Shown here: positions 15,150 through 22,544 of the stretch, in pieces
How the letters are laid out: each line of letters starts with the position of its first letter
Numbering within the stretch: the first letter of the stretch is position 1
From: a bacterium
Lineage (GTDB): Bacteria; Spirochaetota; JAHITG01
Length of the DNA: 22,544 nucleotides
Direction: 5' to 3'
Assembly (NCBI GenBank): GCA_028711675.1
Contig: JAQTRT010000012.1
Span: 1-22,544 of the forward strand
Program-made: the position numbers and the translations under genes
The notes under the pieces: model-generated
What the model saw: the letters and a program-made list of their open reading frames with translations, nothing else
Databases searched by the model: none
Told to the model about the DNA's origin: nothing

Positions 15150-17318
15150 ATGCTGAGCGAGTTTAAATTCATTTTTCCGGCCAGGGCAATGATCCCGTTC
15201 TATATCCTTCTTTTTATCGGCCTTTATTATCTCACGCGGTTCTCCTACAAAAACGAGAAGAACCTGAACGAACGGATGAAAAATATCCTCACAGGGATCC
15301 GCACCGCTGTCTGGTCGCTCATCATCCTGGCCCTGATCAATCCCCTTTTACAGTATTATTTCCTCAGGACCGTAAAGAATAAATGTTTTATCCTGATCGA
15401 CAACAGCCTGAGCATGTCGGTCCCGGACAAGAACCGGAATACGCGTTTCAGCAAAGCCGGGCTCCTGCTCCAGTCTGATACTTTAAAAAAGCTGGGCACG
15501 CGTTTCGATATGAGATACTTCTTCTTTGATTCCCGTTTTATCGCTGTCTCCCCCGGTCAAATCTTAAAGAAAAAAACCCCGGACGGGGATGCCACGGATA
15601 TCGGCCATTCCCTGCTGAACCTGCTGACCATGCCGGAAAAAGGGCTTCATCATGTTGTGCTCCTCAGCGACGGGATCAATAATGTATATAACGATTTTCC
15701 CCCTATCCTTCAGCAGCTGAAGAACAGGGATATCCGCATCTACCCTGTCGACCTTTCGGATAACGAGAAGATCAGAGACATCTCCCTGATGGAAATGGAT
15801 TACCCCGAAGAAGTGAACATCAATTCCGATGTCACGCTCGACATCAAGATCAACTCTCTGAACTATAACGACACCTCGGTCCCGATCAGTATCCTGCTTA
15901 ATGATAAGCCGGTCCGGTCCCAAAGGCTCGCTCTCAGGGACGGCATAAATCATTTCAAGACCTCTTTATCCATCAAGGCCCCCGGTATCCATAAGATCAC
16001 TGTTACGGCAGAGCCGAAAGAGGATGAATCCATCACGCTGAACAACTCACGGTCTGTTTTCATCAGGACCATGAAAAGCAGGTTTAAGGTCCTTTATCTC
16101 TGCGGGACCCCCGGTTTTGAATATAAGTTCATTAAACTGGCTCTGGAATCGGATCCCGGTATCTCCCTGGACGCATACGCCAACGTACGCGGCGAGTTGA
16201 AAGCCTTACGGGAGGTCATGAAATACGACCTGGTCATCATCGGCGATATCAAATACAGGGACCTTCCCGATCCGCTTGTCCAGAGTATCCTGGGATACGT
16301 CCAGCGCAGGAACGGCAGCCTGCTGTTCCTGGGAGGCCGGAACAGCTTCAGGAACGGCGGATATCACCTTTCCCTATTCAAAGAGATCATACCCGTGGAA
16401 TGGCAGGAGAGCGGCGAAATATTGAAATCGGAATTCAGCCTGAAGCTCACAGCAGCGGGCCTTACCGCCCCTTTCCTCCGTATGACAGATGACATGAACA
16501 GGGTGCAGGAATTCTGGGACAACCTCGCGCCCCTCAGCCTGATCAATGTAGTAAAGAGCGTAAAAAAAGGGACGCAGGTGCTGGCCGTGAGTTCCAGACA
16601 GGAGAACCTGGTCCTCCTGGCAGTCGGTCAGTATAAACAAGCCAGGATCGGTCTGTTCACCGGATACCCCACCTGGAAATGGGGATTCATCAACCTGGGC
16701 CTGGGAAACAGCGATAATCCTTTCAACGTTTTCTGGCAGCAGTTCGTCCGTTATCTTGTCAATTTCAACCTGGACAAGATCAATCTTTTCACGAACAAAC
16801 TCATCTATAAAAAGGATGAGGATATTTTTGTGAAATTATTCCTGTACAGCAGGGATTTTACGCCTGTCCGCCTGCCTCAGGTGGAGATCAAGCTGCACAA
16901 GAAGACCGCAAAGGGATACGTATCCCTGACGAAATATCTTCTTAATCCCTCGCCGGCCACGGCCGGTCTTTATGAAAGCGTGATCACAGTAAAGGATTAC
17001 GGGGAATACATGCTGGAAGCAGACCTGAAGAAATACCAGTACAACGCCAGGACATTTTTTATCATAAAAAATCCAGAGGTTGAATTATACGAACTGAAAC
17101 CAGATCATAATCTGCTGAAACGGATCGCCGGCGAAACATCCGGTGAATACCTGAAGTACAAAGATTTCCATAAGCTGAACGGATTATTGAAAGCCGGGAA
17201 GATACAGTACCGGATAAAAACGGAGAAAAGCATCTGGGAGAACTGGTTCTTCCTGCTCCTGGTAATAAGCCTGCTCTCGGCGGAATGGTATATCCGGAAG
17301 AAGAACGGCTTGCCGTAA
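15150..17318 (+). CDS. Membrane-anchored VWA-domain protein with an amidotransferase-like domain
   Basis: The 722 residues resemble bacterial membrane proteins that combine a von Willebrand factor A domain with a class I amidotransferase-like fold; their function is poorly known. Two membrane segments lie at about 13-30 and 50-70. The VWA domain follows (about 77-210) with a complete metal site: D84, S86 and S88 (DNSLS), T149 and D174 (LLSDG). A beta-sandwich linker (about 215-310) leads to the amidotransferase-like domain (about 312-480, ending in LLFLGGRNSFRNGGY). No nucleophilic cysteine is visible there, so it is probably not catalytic. A last membrane helix is at about 695-712. No MoxR ATPase or DUF58 gene, frequent partners, is near. 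There is no Shine-Dalgarno sequence; a TATTAT ends 9 bases before the ATG. It ends 5 bases from the converging msbA-type gene. Confidence 0.88.
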   Translation: MLSEFKFIFPARAMIPFYILLFIGLYYLTRFSYKNEKNLNERMKNILTGIRTAVWSLIILALINPLLQYYFLRTVKNKCFILIDNSLSMSVPDKNRNTRFSKAGLLLQSDTLKKLGTRFDMRYFFFDSRFIAVSPGQILKKKTPDGDATDIGHSLLNLLTMPEKGLHHVVLLSDGINNVYNDFPPILQQLKNRDIRIYPVDLSDNEKIRDISLMEMDYPEEVNINSDVTLDIKINSLNYNDTSVPISILLNDKPVRSQRLALRDGINHFKTSLSIKAPGIHKITVTAEPKEDESITLNNSRSVFIRTMKSRFKVLYLCGTPGFEYKFIKLALESDPGISLDAYANVRGELKALREVMKYDLVIIGDIKYRDLPDPLVQSILGYVQRRNGSLLFLGGRNSFRNGGYHLSLFKEIIPVEWQESGEILKSEFSLKLTAAGLTAPFLRMTDDMNRVQEFWDNLAPLSLINVVKSVKKGTQVLAVSSRQENLVLLAVGQYKQARIGLFTGYPTWKWGFINLGLGNSDNPFNVFWQQFVRYLVNFNLDKINLFTNKLIYKKDEDIFVKLFLYSRDFTPVRLPQVEIKLHKKTAKGYVSLTKYLLNPSPATAGLYESVITVKDYGEYMLEADLKKYQYNARTFFIIKNPEVELYELKPDHNLLKRIAGETSGEYLKYKDFHKLNGLLKAGKIQYRIKTEKSIWENWFFLLLVISLLSAEWYIRKKNGLP

Positions 17319-17323
17319 AAATT

Positions 17324-19144
17324 TCATTTAAACAGCGCCTGGGCTGTGCAGAGCTGGTAGTACAGGCCTTTTTTATCCTTGATCAGGTCAAAATGCCTGC
17401 CGACCTGCACAACCTCGCCTTCGTGGAGCACGAGGATCTTATCCGCGTGCTTAATGGTGGAAAGCCTGTGAGCGATAACGAACGTGGTCTTATTCTGCAT
17501 AAGGTAGTTCAGGGCTTTCTGGACCAGGATCTCGGAATGCGTATCCAGGGCTGACGTGGCCTCGTCCAGGATCAGGACCCTGGGATTCTTCAGAATGGCC
17601 CGCGCGATGGAGACCCTTTGTTTCTCGCCGCCTGACAGCATAACCCCTTTTTCGCCGATATAAGTATTATATCTGTGTTTTAGTTTCATAATGAACGTGT
17701 GGGCATTGGCATGTTTAGCCGCGTCCATCACTTCTTCCAGCGGAGCGTCGGGCCTGTCGTACGCAATGTTCTGCCTTACGGTCCCTGCAAAAAGGAATGT
17801 GTCCTGGGGCACCATGGCAATATGTTTCCTGAGCGATTCCAGGCTGATATGGCTGATATCGATATTGTCTATATAAAGCCGGCCTTTTTTAATCTCATAA
17901 AAACGCGGGATCAGATTCCCGATCGTGCTCTTACCGCTGCCGCTGTGCCCCACAATAGCAATGACCTCGCCGGGCCTGGCTGTAAAGCTGACCTGCTTGA
18001 GCACAGGTTCATTCTTCTTGTATTCAAAAAGAATATGCTTGAATTTCACGTCGCCTTTCATTTCCAGAAGGTTTACGGCTGCTTTCCGGGTTTTATAAAG
18101 TTCTTCCTCGGTCTGCAGATCCAGGAGGTCGAAGATGCGTTTGCCCGCGGCCATGGCATTCTGAATGGCTGTATTCACGTCGCCCAGGCCTTTCAGCGGC
18201 TTGTACACCATGGTGGCCACGATGATATACCGGCCGAAATTACTGATATCGATCTGGCCGCTGAGCATCTGGTAGCCGGAGATGAGGATGACAAGGATCA
18301 CGCCTATTATGCTTAAAAGTTCGTTCACGGGCTTCTGGAACGCGATGAGCCTGACCGCTTTCATGGCCCGCGCGTACGTGCTCTGGGTCAGGGCCCTGAA
18401 CTTCCCGGTCTCAGGCTCCTCCTTTACGAATATCTTGATGACCTTGATGCCGGACAGGGTTTCCTGCAGGAAAGAAGTGATCTCCGAGATGTTCTCCACG
18501 ATCTTTCTCTGGGCGTTCCTGATGGGCACGGAGAACTTTTTCAGGATATAACCGGTCACGGGAAACCAGAGCAGGATAAAAAGCGACAGCTGCCAGTTCA
18601 GGATAAAAAGGAGGCCCAGCAGGAAGAAAGCCTGGATGAAATCCTTGCCCAGGGTCAGGAACGAATTGAGCGTGCCCTGGAGCTGGCCTACGTCATTGGT
18701 GATCTTGGCCATGAGGTCGCCGATCTTGTTCTCGTCAAAGAACCGGATAGGATATTTGATGAGGCGGCCGTACAGATCGCGCCTGATATCCCTCAGCACT
18801 TTCAGCACCACGGAGTTCAGGGTGTATTCCTGGACATAAACAAAGAAGCCTTTTAAAACGATATTGGCCAGCACGATACCGCAGATAAAGAGGACCAGTT
18901 TGACCATCTGCGATCTACCTGTGAACTGTAAAAAGATGTTCAAGGCTTTATATGCGAAAGTAAAGCTCATCTCCTGATGGGCCGCGATCTGGTTCCCCAC
19001 GCTGGCAAAGATATCAATAAAGAGCTTAATAATGTAGGAATTCACGATATCGCACTGAGTTAGGAGTGTTATGGCTAAAAGTCCCAGTATGACCCTGGGC
19101 CAGTATTTGATATAGTATTTAAAGATACGCCGGATGATCTTCAT
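17324..19144 (-). CDS. msbA: MsbA-type ABC exporter (probable lipid A or lipid flippase)
   Basis: A fused half-transporter (membrane domain plus ATPase) that acts as a homodimer. The 606 residues have six membrane helices (roughly 17-45, 82-106, 160-180, 183-205, 273-295 and 303-325). The nucleotide-binding domain has Walker A GHSGSGKST (399-407), Q447, signature LSGGE (503-507), Walker B VLILDE (523-528) and H559. The sequence fits the MsbA/lipid-exporter group and the window is rich in LPS genes, but the substrate cannot be proved: multidrug-type exporters look alike. There is no Shine-Dalgarno sequence. A perfect TATAAT ends 10 bases before the ATG, so a leaderless or nearly leaderless transcript is likely. 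Confidence 0.85.
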   Translation of the reverse strand: MKIIRRIFKYYIKYWPRVILGLLAITLLTQCDIVNSYIIKLFIDIFASVGNQIAAHQEMSFTFAYKALNIFLQFTGRSQMVKLVLFICGIVLANIVLKGFFVYVQEYTLNSVVLKVLRDIRRDLYGRLIKYPIRFFDENKIGDLMAKITNDVGQLQGTLNSFLTLGKDFIQAFFLLGLLFILNWQLSLFILLWFPVTGYILKKFSVPIRNAQRKIVENISEITSFLQETLSGIKVIKIFVKEEPETGKFRALTQSTYARAMKAVRLIAFQKPVNELLSIIGVILVILISGYQMLSGQIDISNFGRYIIVATMVYKPLKGLGDVNTAIQNAMAAGKRIFDLLDLQTEEELYKTRKAAVNLLEMKGDVKFKHILFEYKKNEPVLKQVSFTARPGEVIAIVGHSGSGKSTIGNLIPRFYEIKKGRLYIDNIDISHISLESLRKHIAMVPQDTFLFAGTVRQNIAYDRPDAPLEEVMDAAKHANAHTFIMKLKHRYNTYIGEKGVMLSGGEKQRVSIARAILKNPRVLILDEATSALDTHSEILVQKALNYLMQNKTTFVIAHRLSTIKHADKILVLHEGEVVQVGRHFDLIKDKKGLYYQLCTAQALFK

Positions 19145-19154
19145 GTTGAAATTG

Positions 19155-19182
19155 ATTATAATGAATAAAATTGGAAAAGCAA
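19155..19182 (-). promoter_or_regulatory. Promoter of the msbA-type gene
   Basis: Read on the minus strand: TTGCTT (19182-19177), a 16-base spacer, TATAAT (19160-19155). The -10 is perfect and the -35 keeps only TTG. The -10 ends 10 bases before ATG at 19144, so the transcript would begin about 3 bases before the start codon. The palindrome at 19179-19192 overlaps the -35. Confidence 0.6.
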
Positions 19183-19192
19183 ATTAATTTGC
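19179..19192. promoter_or_regulatory. Perfect palindrome overlapping the msbA -35, possible operator
   Basis: GCAAATTAATTTGC is its own reverse complement over 14 bases and covers part of the -35 box of the msbA promoter. Position and symmetry fit a repressor site, but it is AT-rich and I see no second copy, so the role is inferred. Confidence 0.3.
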
Positions 19193-19207
19193 GGTTATCA
19201 GCCATGA

Positions 19208-19320
19208 AGAGACTAAGGCATGATGAAAAAAATAGCTGTAAAGGCATCTGAGCAAGGTAGTAAAGGTTATAAAGGTTAAAGGTCTTATAAGAACCTTTTC
19301 TTGGTGTCTTAGTGGCTAAA
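19208..19320. repeat. Second AAAGG-word palindromic element
   Basis: AAGG cores occur at 19241, 19254, 19263 and 19272, with another AAAGG at 19278, and the closing arm has AACCTTTT (19292-19299). The outer ends carry ACTAAG (19212-19217) and its reverse complement CTTAGT (19308-19313), the latter in a short octamer tandem (CTTGGTGT, CTTAGTGG). The core shares the words GTAAAGG and AAAGGTTAAAG with the element at 4351-4457. It looks like a diverged copy of the same intergenic repeat family. Confidence 0.65.
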
Positions 19321-19344
19321 AAATACTTAAATCATTAAATTTAT

Positions 19345-19372
19345 TTGACATTTTTCCAAAATAAGGTATGCT
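19345..19372 (+). promoter_or_regulatory. Promoter of the large surface protein gene
   Basis: TTGACA (19345-19350), a 16-base spacer, TATGCT (19367-19372). The -35 is perfect and the -10 matches at four of six positions. The expected start near 19379 leaves an untranslated leader of about 150 bases, much longer than at any other gene here. Confidence 0.55.
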
Positions 19373-19529
19373 ATTTATTAGAAGACAATACTAAAATATG
19401 CTAAATTTTATACTGGAACAGCCTGTTCAATCGGTGGAATATTATATATTTACCTTTGTGCGCACTTGGAACAGGTAAAAGTAACAGGGAAACTATTTTT
19501 CGTTAATTTTTTGGAGCAAGAACATTAAA

Positions 19530-22500
19530 ATGACCCGCTCGATCAGAATGATCATACTTTTACTCCTGATATCAGGATTGCCTCAGCAGCTCCTGGCACG
19601 GAATTATTATGTCAAACAGAACGGCAGCAATGCGAACCAGGGGACCAACTGGGCCACAGCCTGGAAGACATTGCAGAAAGCTGCAGACACTATGGCCTCA
19701 GGCGACCAGTCTTATGTGAGTAACGGCACTTATTCCGAACAGGTCCTGGTTTCCGGCAAGAATAATTTTTCTTTTACCGGTTATGGCAGCTCCGTCCTGA
19801 TCAGCGGCCGCTGGCAGACTAATTACAGTTTCAGGATCAAGAATTCTCAATATATCAAGATTGAAAATTTCAGGATCTGCTCAAATTTGACAGCCATGGT
19901 CTTCCTGACCAATTCCGATTATTGCCAGGTGAATAAGAATATTATTTTTGAGAACACGCAGACCCAGGATTACGGAAGCGGGATCAAGCTGATTGACAGT
20001 TGTTATAACAGAATCTTCGGAAATTTAATTTATAAAATCGAAGCGAATACTTTTGGTCCCAATAATTACTGCTATGGCGTTTATATCTATCTTTCCCATA
20101 CCAATACCGTTATGAGCAATGAGATCAGGGAATCAGGGAGCGGAGCCCTGTCCGGAGGTGTGGATATCTGGTGTCGCGGTATATATGTTCTGAACAGCCG
20201 GTATAATCTTGTCCGGTTTAATTTTATTCACGATATGGACCACTGGGGCATTGATGTTGAAGCGGATAACACCAAGAGTGAACCTTATACTTACCTCAAT
20301 AATAAGATAATGGATAACACTGTCGCCGGCATGGACCGGGGCATCAGCACACATGACGTACAGAGTGGCATCAGCGACGGTCTGAAAGGCCAGGTTATCG
20401 GAAGAAATAAAATATTTAATACCGCCAAAGGAATAGAATGGAATACATCTATTTTAGGGAGCGGCGCTAACGGCGGGTGGTGCTACAAGAACAGCATCGC
20501 TTCCAAAAAGACCAATTACAGTTATTTCGAGGGGTTCCCTCTCTCCCAGTGGCCCAAGATTAAGTTCGTCTACAATTCCGTGCGTGGATATTATTATGGT
20601 ATCCCTTTCCAGAATTACGATTACCAGATGGCCAATAATATCATGGCCTCCAATTACAGCAGGAACCTTATTCAGACTGTCGGCGGCAGTCCTCAGGAGC
20701 TGACCTATTCCTGCACCCAGGCAGGCTATGTCGGCGCAGGAGTATCAGCCGGCACAGGCAATATATCCGGAGACCCGCTCTTCACAGGTGTGAGCAACAC
20801 ACGTTTAAAATGGAACTCACCCTGTATCGGAGCAGCCCAACCTGACGCGTCCGGCATCCGCGGTTCCATGGGCGCTCATACGGCCTATCTCCGGGCTGAA
20901 CAGAATTCAGCGAACAATACCACTATATACACCATGACCTTTGTTACAAGCCCTTTTGACGGCTATATCCCGCCAAACGGCAGGATCAGAGTCGATTTTC
21001 CCAGCGGGTTCCTCTTCCTTTCACCATCCGTGATATCCCATAACCTGGGCGGCACCCTTTCCCTCATGGTCTCCGGCTCGAGCATAATGTTCACGCGCAC
21101 CAGCGGCAGCACATTCCTCACCAATTCACCTGTACGCATCGTTTTTTCGGGCGTGAACAATCCCGGCTACAACGGCGATGCTTATTATTGTCTCATCACC
21201 ACCATGAGCAACAACGGTACCATCATCGAACAGGAGGATTCCAATAATTTCAGGATCATCAACGGCATATCGCGTTCCAACATGAACAGTCCCTGGCCCA
21301 TGTTCCAGAACAATGCCAGGCACACCGGTTCCACCAACAAGACCGTGCTGGGCGCACAGAAGAATCCGTATTTAAAATGGTTCTATGACTCAGGGAATGT
21401 CAATGGATCACCTGTCATAGGACAGGACCAGACCGTTTATTTCGCGGATAACATTAAATTATACGCTCTGACGAACGGCAAGTTAAAATGGGCATATTCC
21501 CTGGAGAATAACGTTTACAGTTCTCCCGCATTGGACATCGACAGCACGGTTTATATCGCGGATAACGCCAATAAACTGTATGCCGTCAGGAACGGCAGCC
21601 TGTTGTGGTCTTTTACGGCTACTAACAACTTCAACCGGGCTACGCCTGTTGTAGGCACGAACGGGCTTGTCTATATCGGCGACACCGGCGGCATCCTGTA
21701 TGCTGTCAAGAACGGCCAGGTCAAATGGACATTCCAGGATGATACTGCGTTTTATTACAGCGCGCCGGCCATCGGCCCGGACGGCACCATATATATTGGA
21801 GGCGCCACATGGCCCAATTACAGGCTTTATGCTGTTACGAACGGTGTTAAAAAATGGAGCTACGGCCTTACCAATAATCTTTATTCTTCACCGGTAGTGG
21901 GAAAGAACAATACAGTATATTGCGCCACTTATCACTGGTCAACGAGCAAACTGTTTGCCATTACCAATATCCCGGGCACAACGAACGGCAGCGTGAAATG
22001 GGCCTGTGTTGTGGGTCCGTACCTTTACTCCTCCCCAGCCGTGGACACAAACAGCACGGTATACGTGGGAAGCGGTGATAATAACCTGTACGCCGTGACC
22101 AACGGCCAGGTCAAATGGACCTTTAGCGGCGGGGATGAATTCAACTCTTCACCCACCATCGGAAAGGACGGGACCATCTATATCGGTAATTTTGATTATA
22201 ACCTGTATGCTGTGACTAACGGCAGCATGAAGTGGTCTTATAATACAGGCAGCTGGATCTATTACTCTACGCCGGCCATTGACCGGAACGGAACGATCTA
22301 CATCGGCAACTCGAGCGGGCTTTATGCGGTTGACGAGGAGAATCCGCCCAGGCTTTCCTGGAGCAGCAACACAAGTTATTCCAATGACGGGGTACGGCCG
22401 GACAGGGGATACAGCGGCCAGTTCTTCCGGTTTGAGATAAAATACTCCGACATGGATAACGATTATCAGTCCACCAACCAGGTCTGGGTGGACATGAACG

Positions 22501-22544
22501 ATGACGGCACGTACAGGATCTCTGAAAAATTCCCGCTTTACCAG
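19530..22544 (+). CDS. Large secreted multidomain surface protein, 3' end beyond the window
   Basis: The frame is open for 1005 codons to the right edge with no stop. Residues 1-23 are a signal peptide (IILLLLISG..., cut after LLA). Residues about 24-452 form a right-handed parallel beta-helix: the N-terminal pattern YYVKQNGSN...WKTLQKAADTM...GTYSEQV and the closing DPLF...SPCIGAA...GAH are typical of pectin-lyase-like surface proteins. Residues about 455-590 look like an Ig-like sandwich (IPPNGRIRVDFPSGF). WPMFQNNARHTG (about 596) then opens a PQQ-type propeller with eight repeats (611-938). From about 939 an extracellular domain begins (LSWSSNTSY...DGVRPDRG...YSDMDND) with a DMNDDGTY calcium-type loop. 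The ATG at 19530 has only a distant GGAG (13 bases). No catalytic residues can be named; adhesion or polymer binding is a guess. Confidence 0.85.
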   Translation, partial: MTRSIRMIILLLLISGLPQQLLARNYYVKQNGSNANQGTNWATAWKTLQKAADTMASGDQSYVSNGTYSEQVLVSGKNNFSFTGYGSSVLISGRWQTNYSFRIKNSQYIKIENFRICSNLTAMVFLTNSDYCQVNKNIIFENTQTQDYGSGIKLIDSCYNRIFGNLIYKIEANTFGPNNYCYGVYIYLSHTNTVMSNEIRESGSGALSGGVDIWCRGIYVLNSRYNLVRFNFIHDMDHWGIDVEADNTKSEPYTYLNNKIMDNTVAGMDRGISTHDVQSGISDGLKGQVIGRNKIFNTAKGIEWNTSILGSGANGGWCYKNSIASKKTNYSYFEGFPLSQWPKIKFVYNSVRGYYYGIPFQNYDYQMANNIMASNYSRNLIQTVGGSPQELTYSCTQAGYVGAGVSAGTGNISGDPLFTGVSNTRLKWNSPCIGAAQPDASGIRGSMGAHTAYLRAEQNSANNTTIYTMTFVTSPFDGYIPPNGRIRVDFPSGFLFLSPSVISHNLGGTLSLMVSGSSIMFTRTSGSTFLTNSPVRIVFSGVNNPGYNGDAYYCLITTMSNNGTIIEQEDSNNFRIINGISRSNMNSPWPMFQNNARHTGSTNKTVLGAQKNPYLKWFYDSGNVNGSPVIGQDQTVYFADNIKLYALTNGKLKWAYSLENNVYSSPALDIDSTVYIADNANKLYAVRNGSLLWSFTATNNFNRATPVVGTNGLVYIGDTGGILYAVKNGQVKWTFQDDTAFYYSAPAIGPDGTIYIGGATWPNYRLYAVTNGVKKWSYGLTNNLYSSPVVGKNNTVYCATYHWSTSKLFAITNIPGTTNGSVKWACVVGPYLYSSPAVDTNSTVYVGSGDNNLYAVTNGQVKWTFSGGDEFNSSPTIGKDGTIYIGNFDYNLYAVTNGSMKWSYNTGSWIYYSTPAIDRNGTIYIGNSSGLYAVDEENPPRLSWSSNTSYSNDGVRPDRGYSGQFFRFEIKYSDMDNDYQSTNQVWVDMNDDGTYRISEKFPLYQ
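21360..22343 (+). repeat. Eight tandem propeller-blade repeats inside the surface protein gene
   Basis: Eight units of about 38-48 codons follow the pattern KW-[FYA]-...-[YF]-SSP-x-[IV]-...-TVYIG-...-LYAVTNG. Unit starts are near KNPYLKW, GKLKW, GSLLW, GQVKW, GVKKW, GSVKW, GQVKW and GSMKW. DNA is well conserved between some units, for example around 21700-21730 and 22087-22120, which share CTGTA..GC.GT and GGCCAGGTCAAATGGAC. Eight blades is the number in PQQ dehydrogenases and BamB, so the set could close one complete propeller. Confidence 0.85.

Larger units (their letters stand above)
19145..19529. other. Divergent intergenic region upstream of the msbA-type and surface protein genes
   Basis: This 385-base gap holds, from left to right: the msbA promoter (19155-19182), a perfect 14-base palindrome (19179-19192), an AAAGG-word palindromic element (19208-19320), the surface gene promoter (19345-19372) and a transcribed leader of about 150 bases. 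In that leader CCTGTTC (19422-19428) can pair with GAACAGG (19469-19475) around a GTGCGCAC palindrome. It matches no riboswitch I know. I see no protein gene. Confidence 0.7.

Noticed and set aside
19416..19428. GAACAGCCTGTTC as a LexA/SOS operator
   Set aside because: The Bacillus-type box needs GAAC-N4-GTTC; here the gap is five, and the gene is not a damage-response gene.
19380..19529. A c-di-GMP riboswitch, suggested by the HD-GYP gene in the window
   Set aside because: The conserved GEMM core sequences are absent.

Overview
The window comes from a diderm (outer-membrane, LPS-bearing) bacterium. It carries BamA, a Skp/OmpH chaperone, LpxD, FabZ, LpxA and an MsbA-type exporter, plus HD-GYP and CHASE2-cyclase signalling proteins. 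The mixture (CHASE2 cyclase, VWA/amidotransferase-like membrane protein, a beta-helix plus propeller surface protein, AAAGG-word palindromes between genes) suggests an uncultured diderm lineage of the Elusimicrobiota/Goldbacteria kind. That placement is a low-confidence impression from memory; no search was possible.

Left part, all on the minus strand and read from right to left: an envelope-assembly operon bamA-skp-lpxD-fabZ-lpxA (7406 down to 2014) starts from a promoter at 7488-7515. It makes the beta-barrel insertase, a periplasmic chaperone and three acyl-chain/lipid A enzymes. prfA (release factor 1) and prmC (the methylase of its GGQ glutamine) follow under their own promoter. prmC runs off the left edge, probably only a few residues short of its end.

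Middle part, also on the minus strand: a CHASE2-adenylate cyclase, an HD-GYP c-di-GMP phosphodiesterase and accD form one apparent transcription unit (13409 down to 8926). It is followed by a separately promoted MalK/MsmX-type ABC ATPase with no permease nearby. Upstream lies an orphan leuC-type aconitase-family gene with a TTG start and a probable terminator.

Right part: a VWA plus amidotransferase-like membrane protein runs on the plus strand, divergent from leuC and converging on an MsbA-type ABC exporter. After a 385-base gap holding an AAAGG-word palindrome and a promoter comes a large secreted protein on the plus strand, open to the right edge. It joins a parallel beta-helix, an Ig-like sandwich, an eight-repeat PQQ-type propeller and the start of another surface domain.

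Three points stand out. First, the seven promoters I could recognise by eye all have a 16-base spacer. Second, genes without a Shine-Dalgarno sequence (prfA, msbA, perhaps the VWA gene) have a -10 box only 8-10 bases before ATG, as in leaderless transcripts. Third, the same AAAGG-word palindrome family occupies two separate intergenic gaps. I found no insertion sequence, CRISPR array, tRNA or rRNA.
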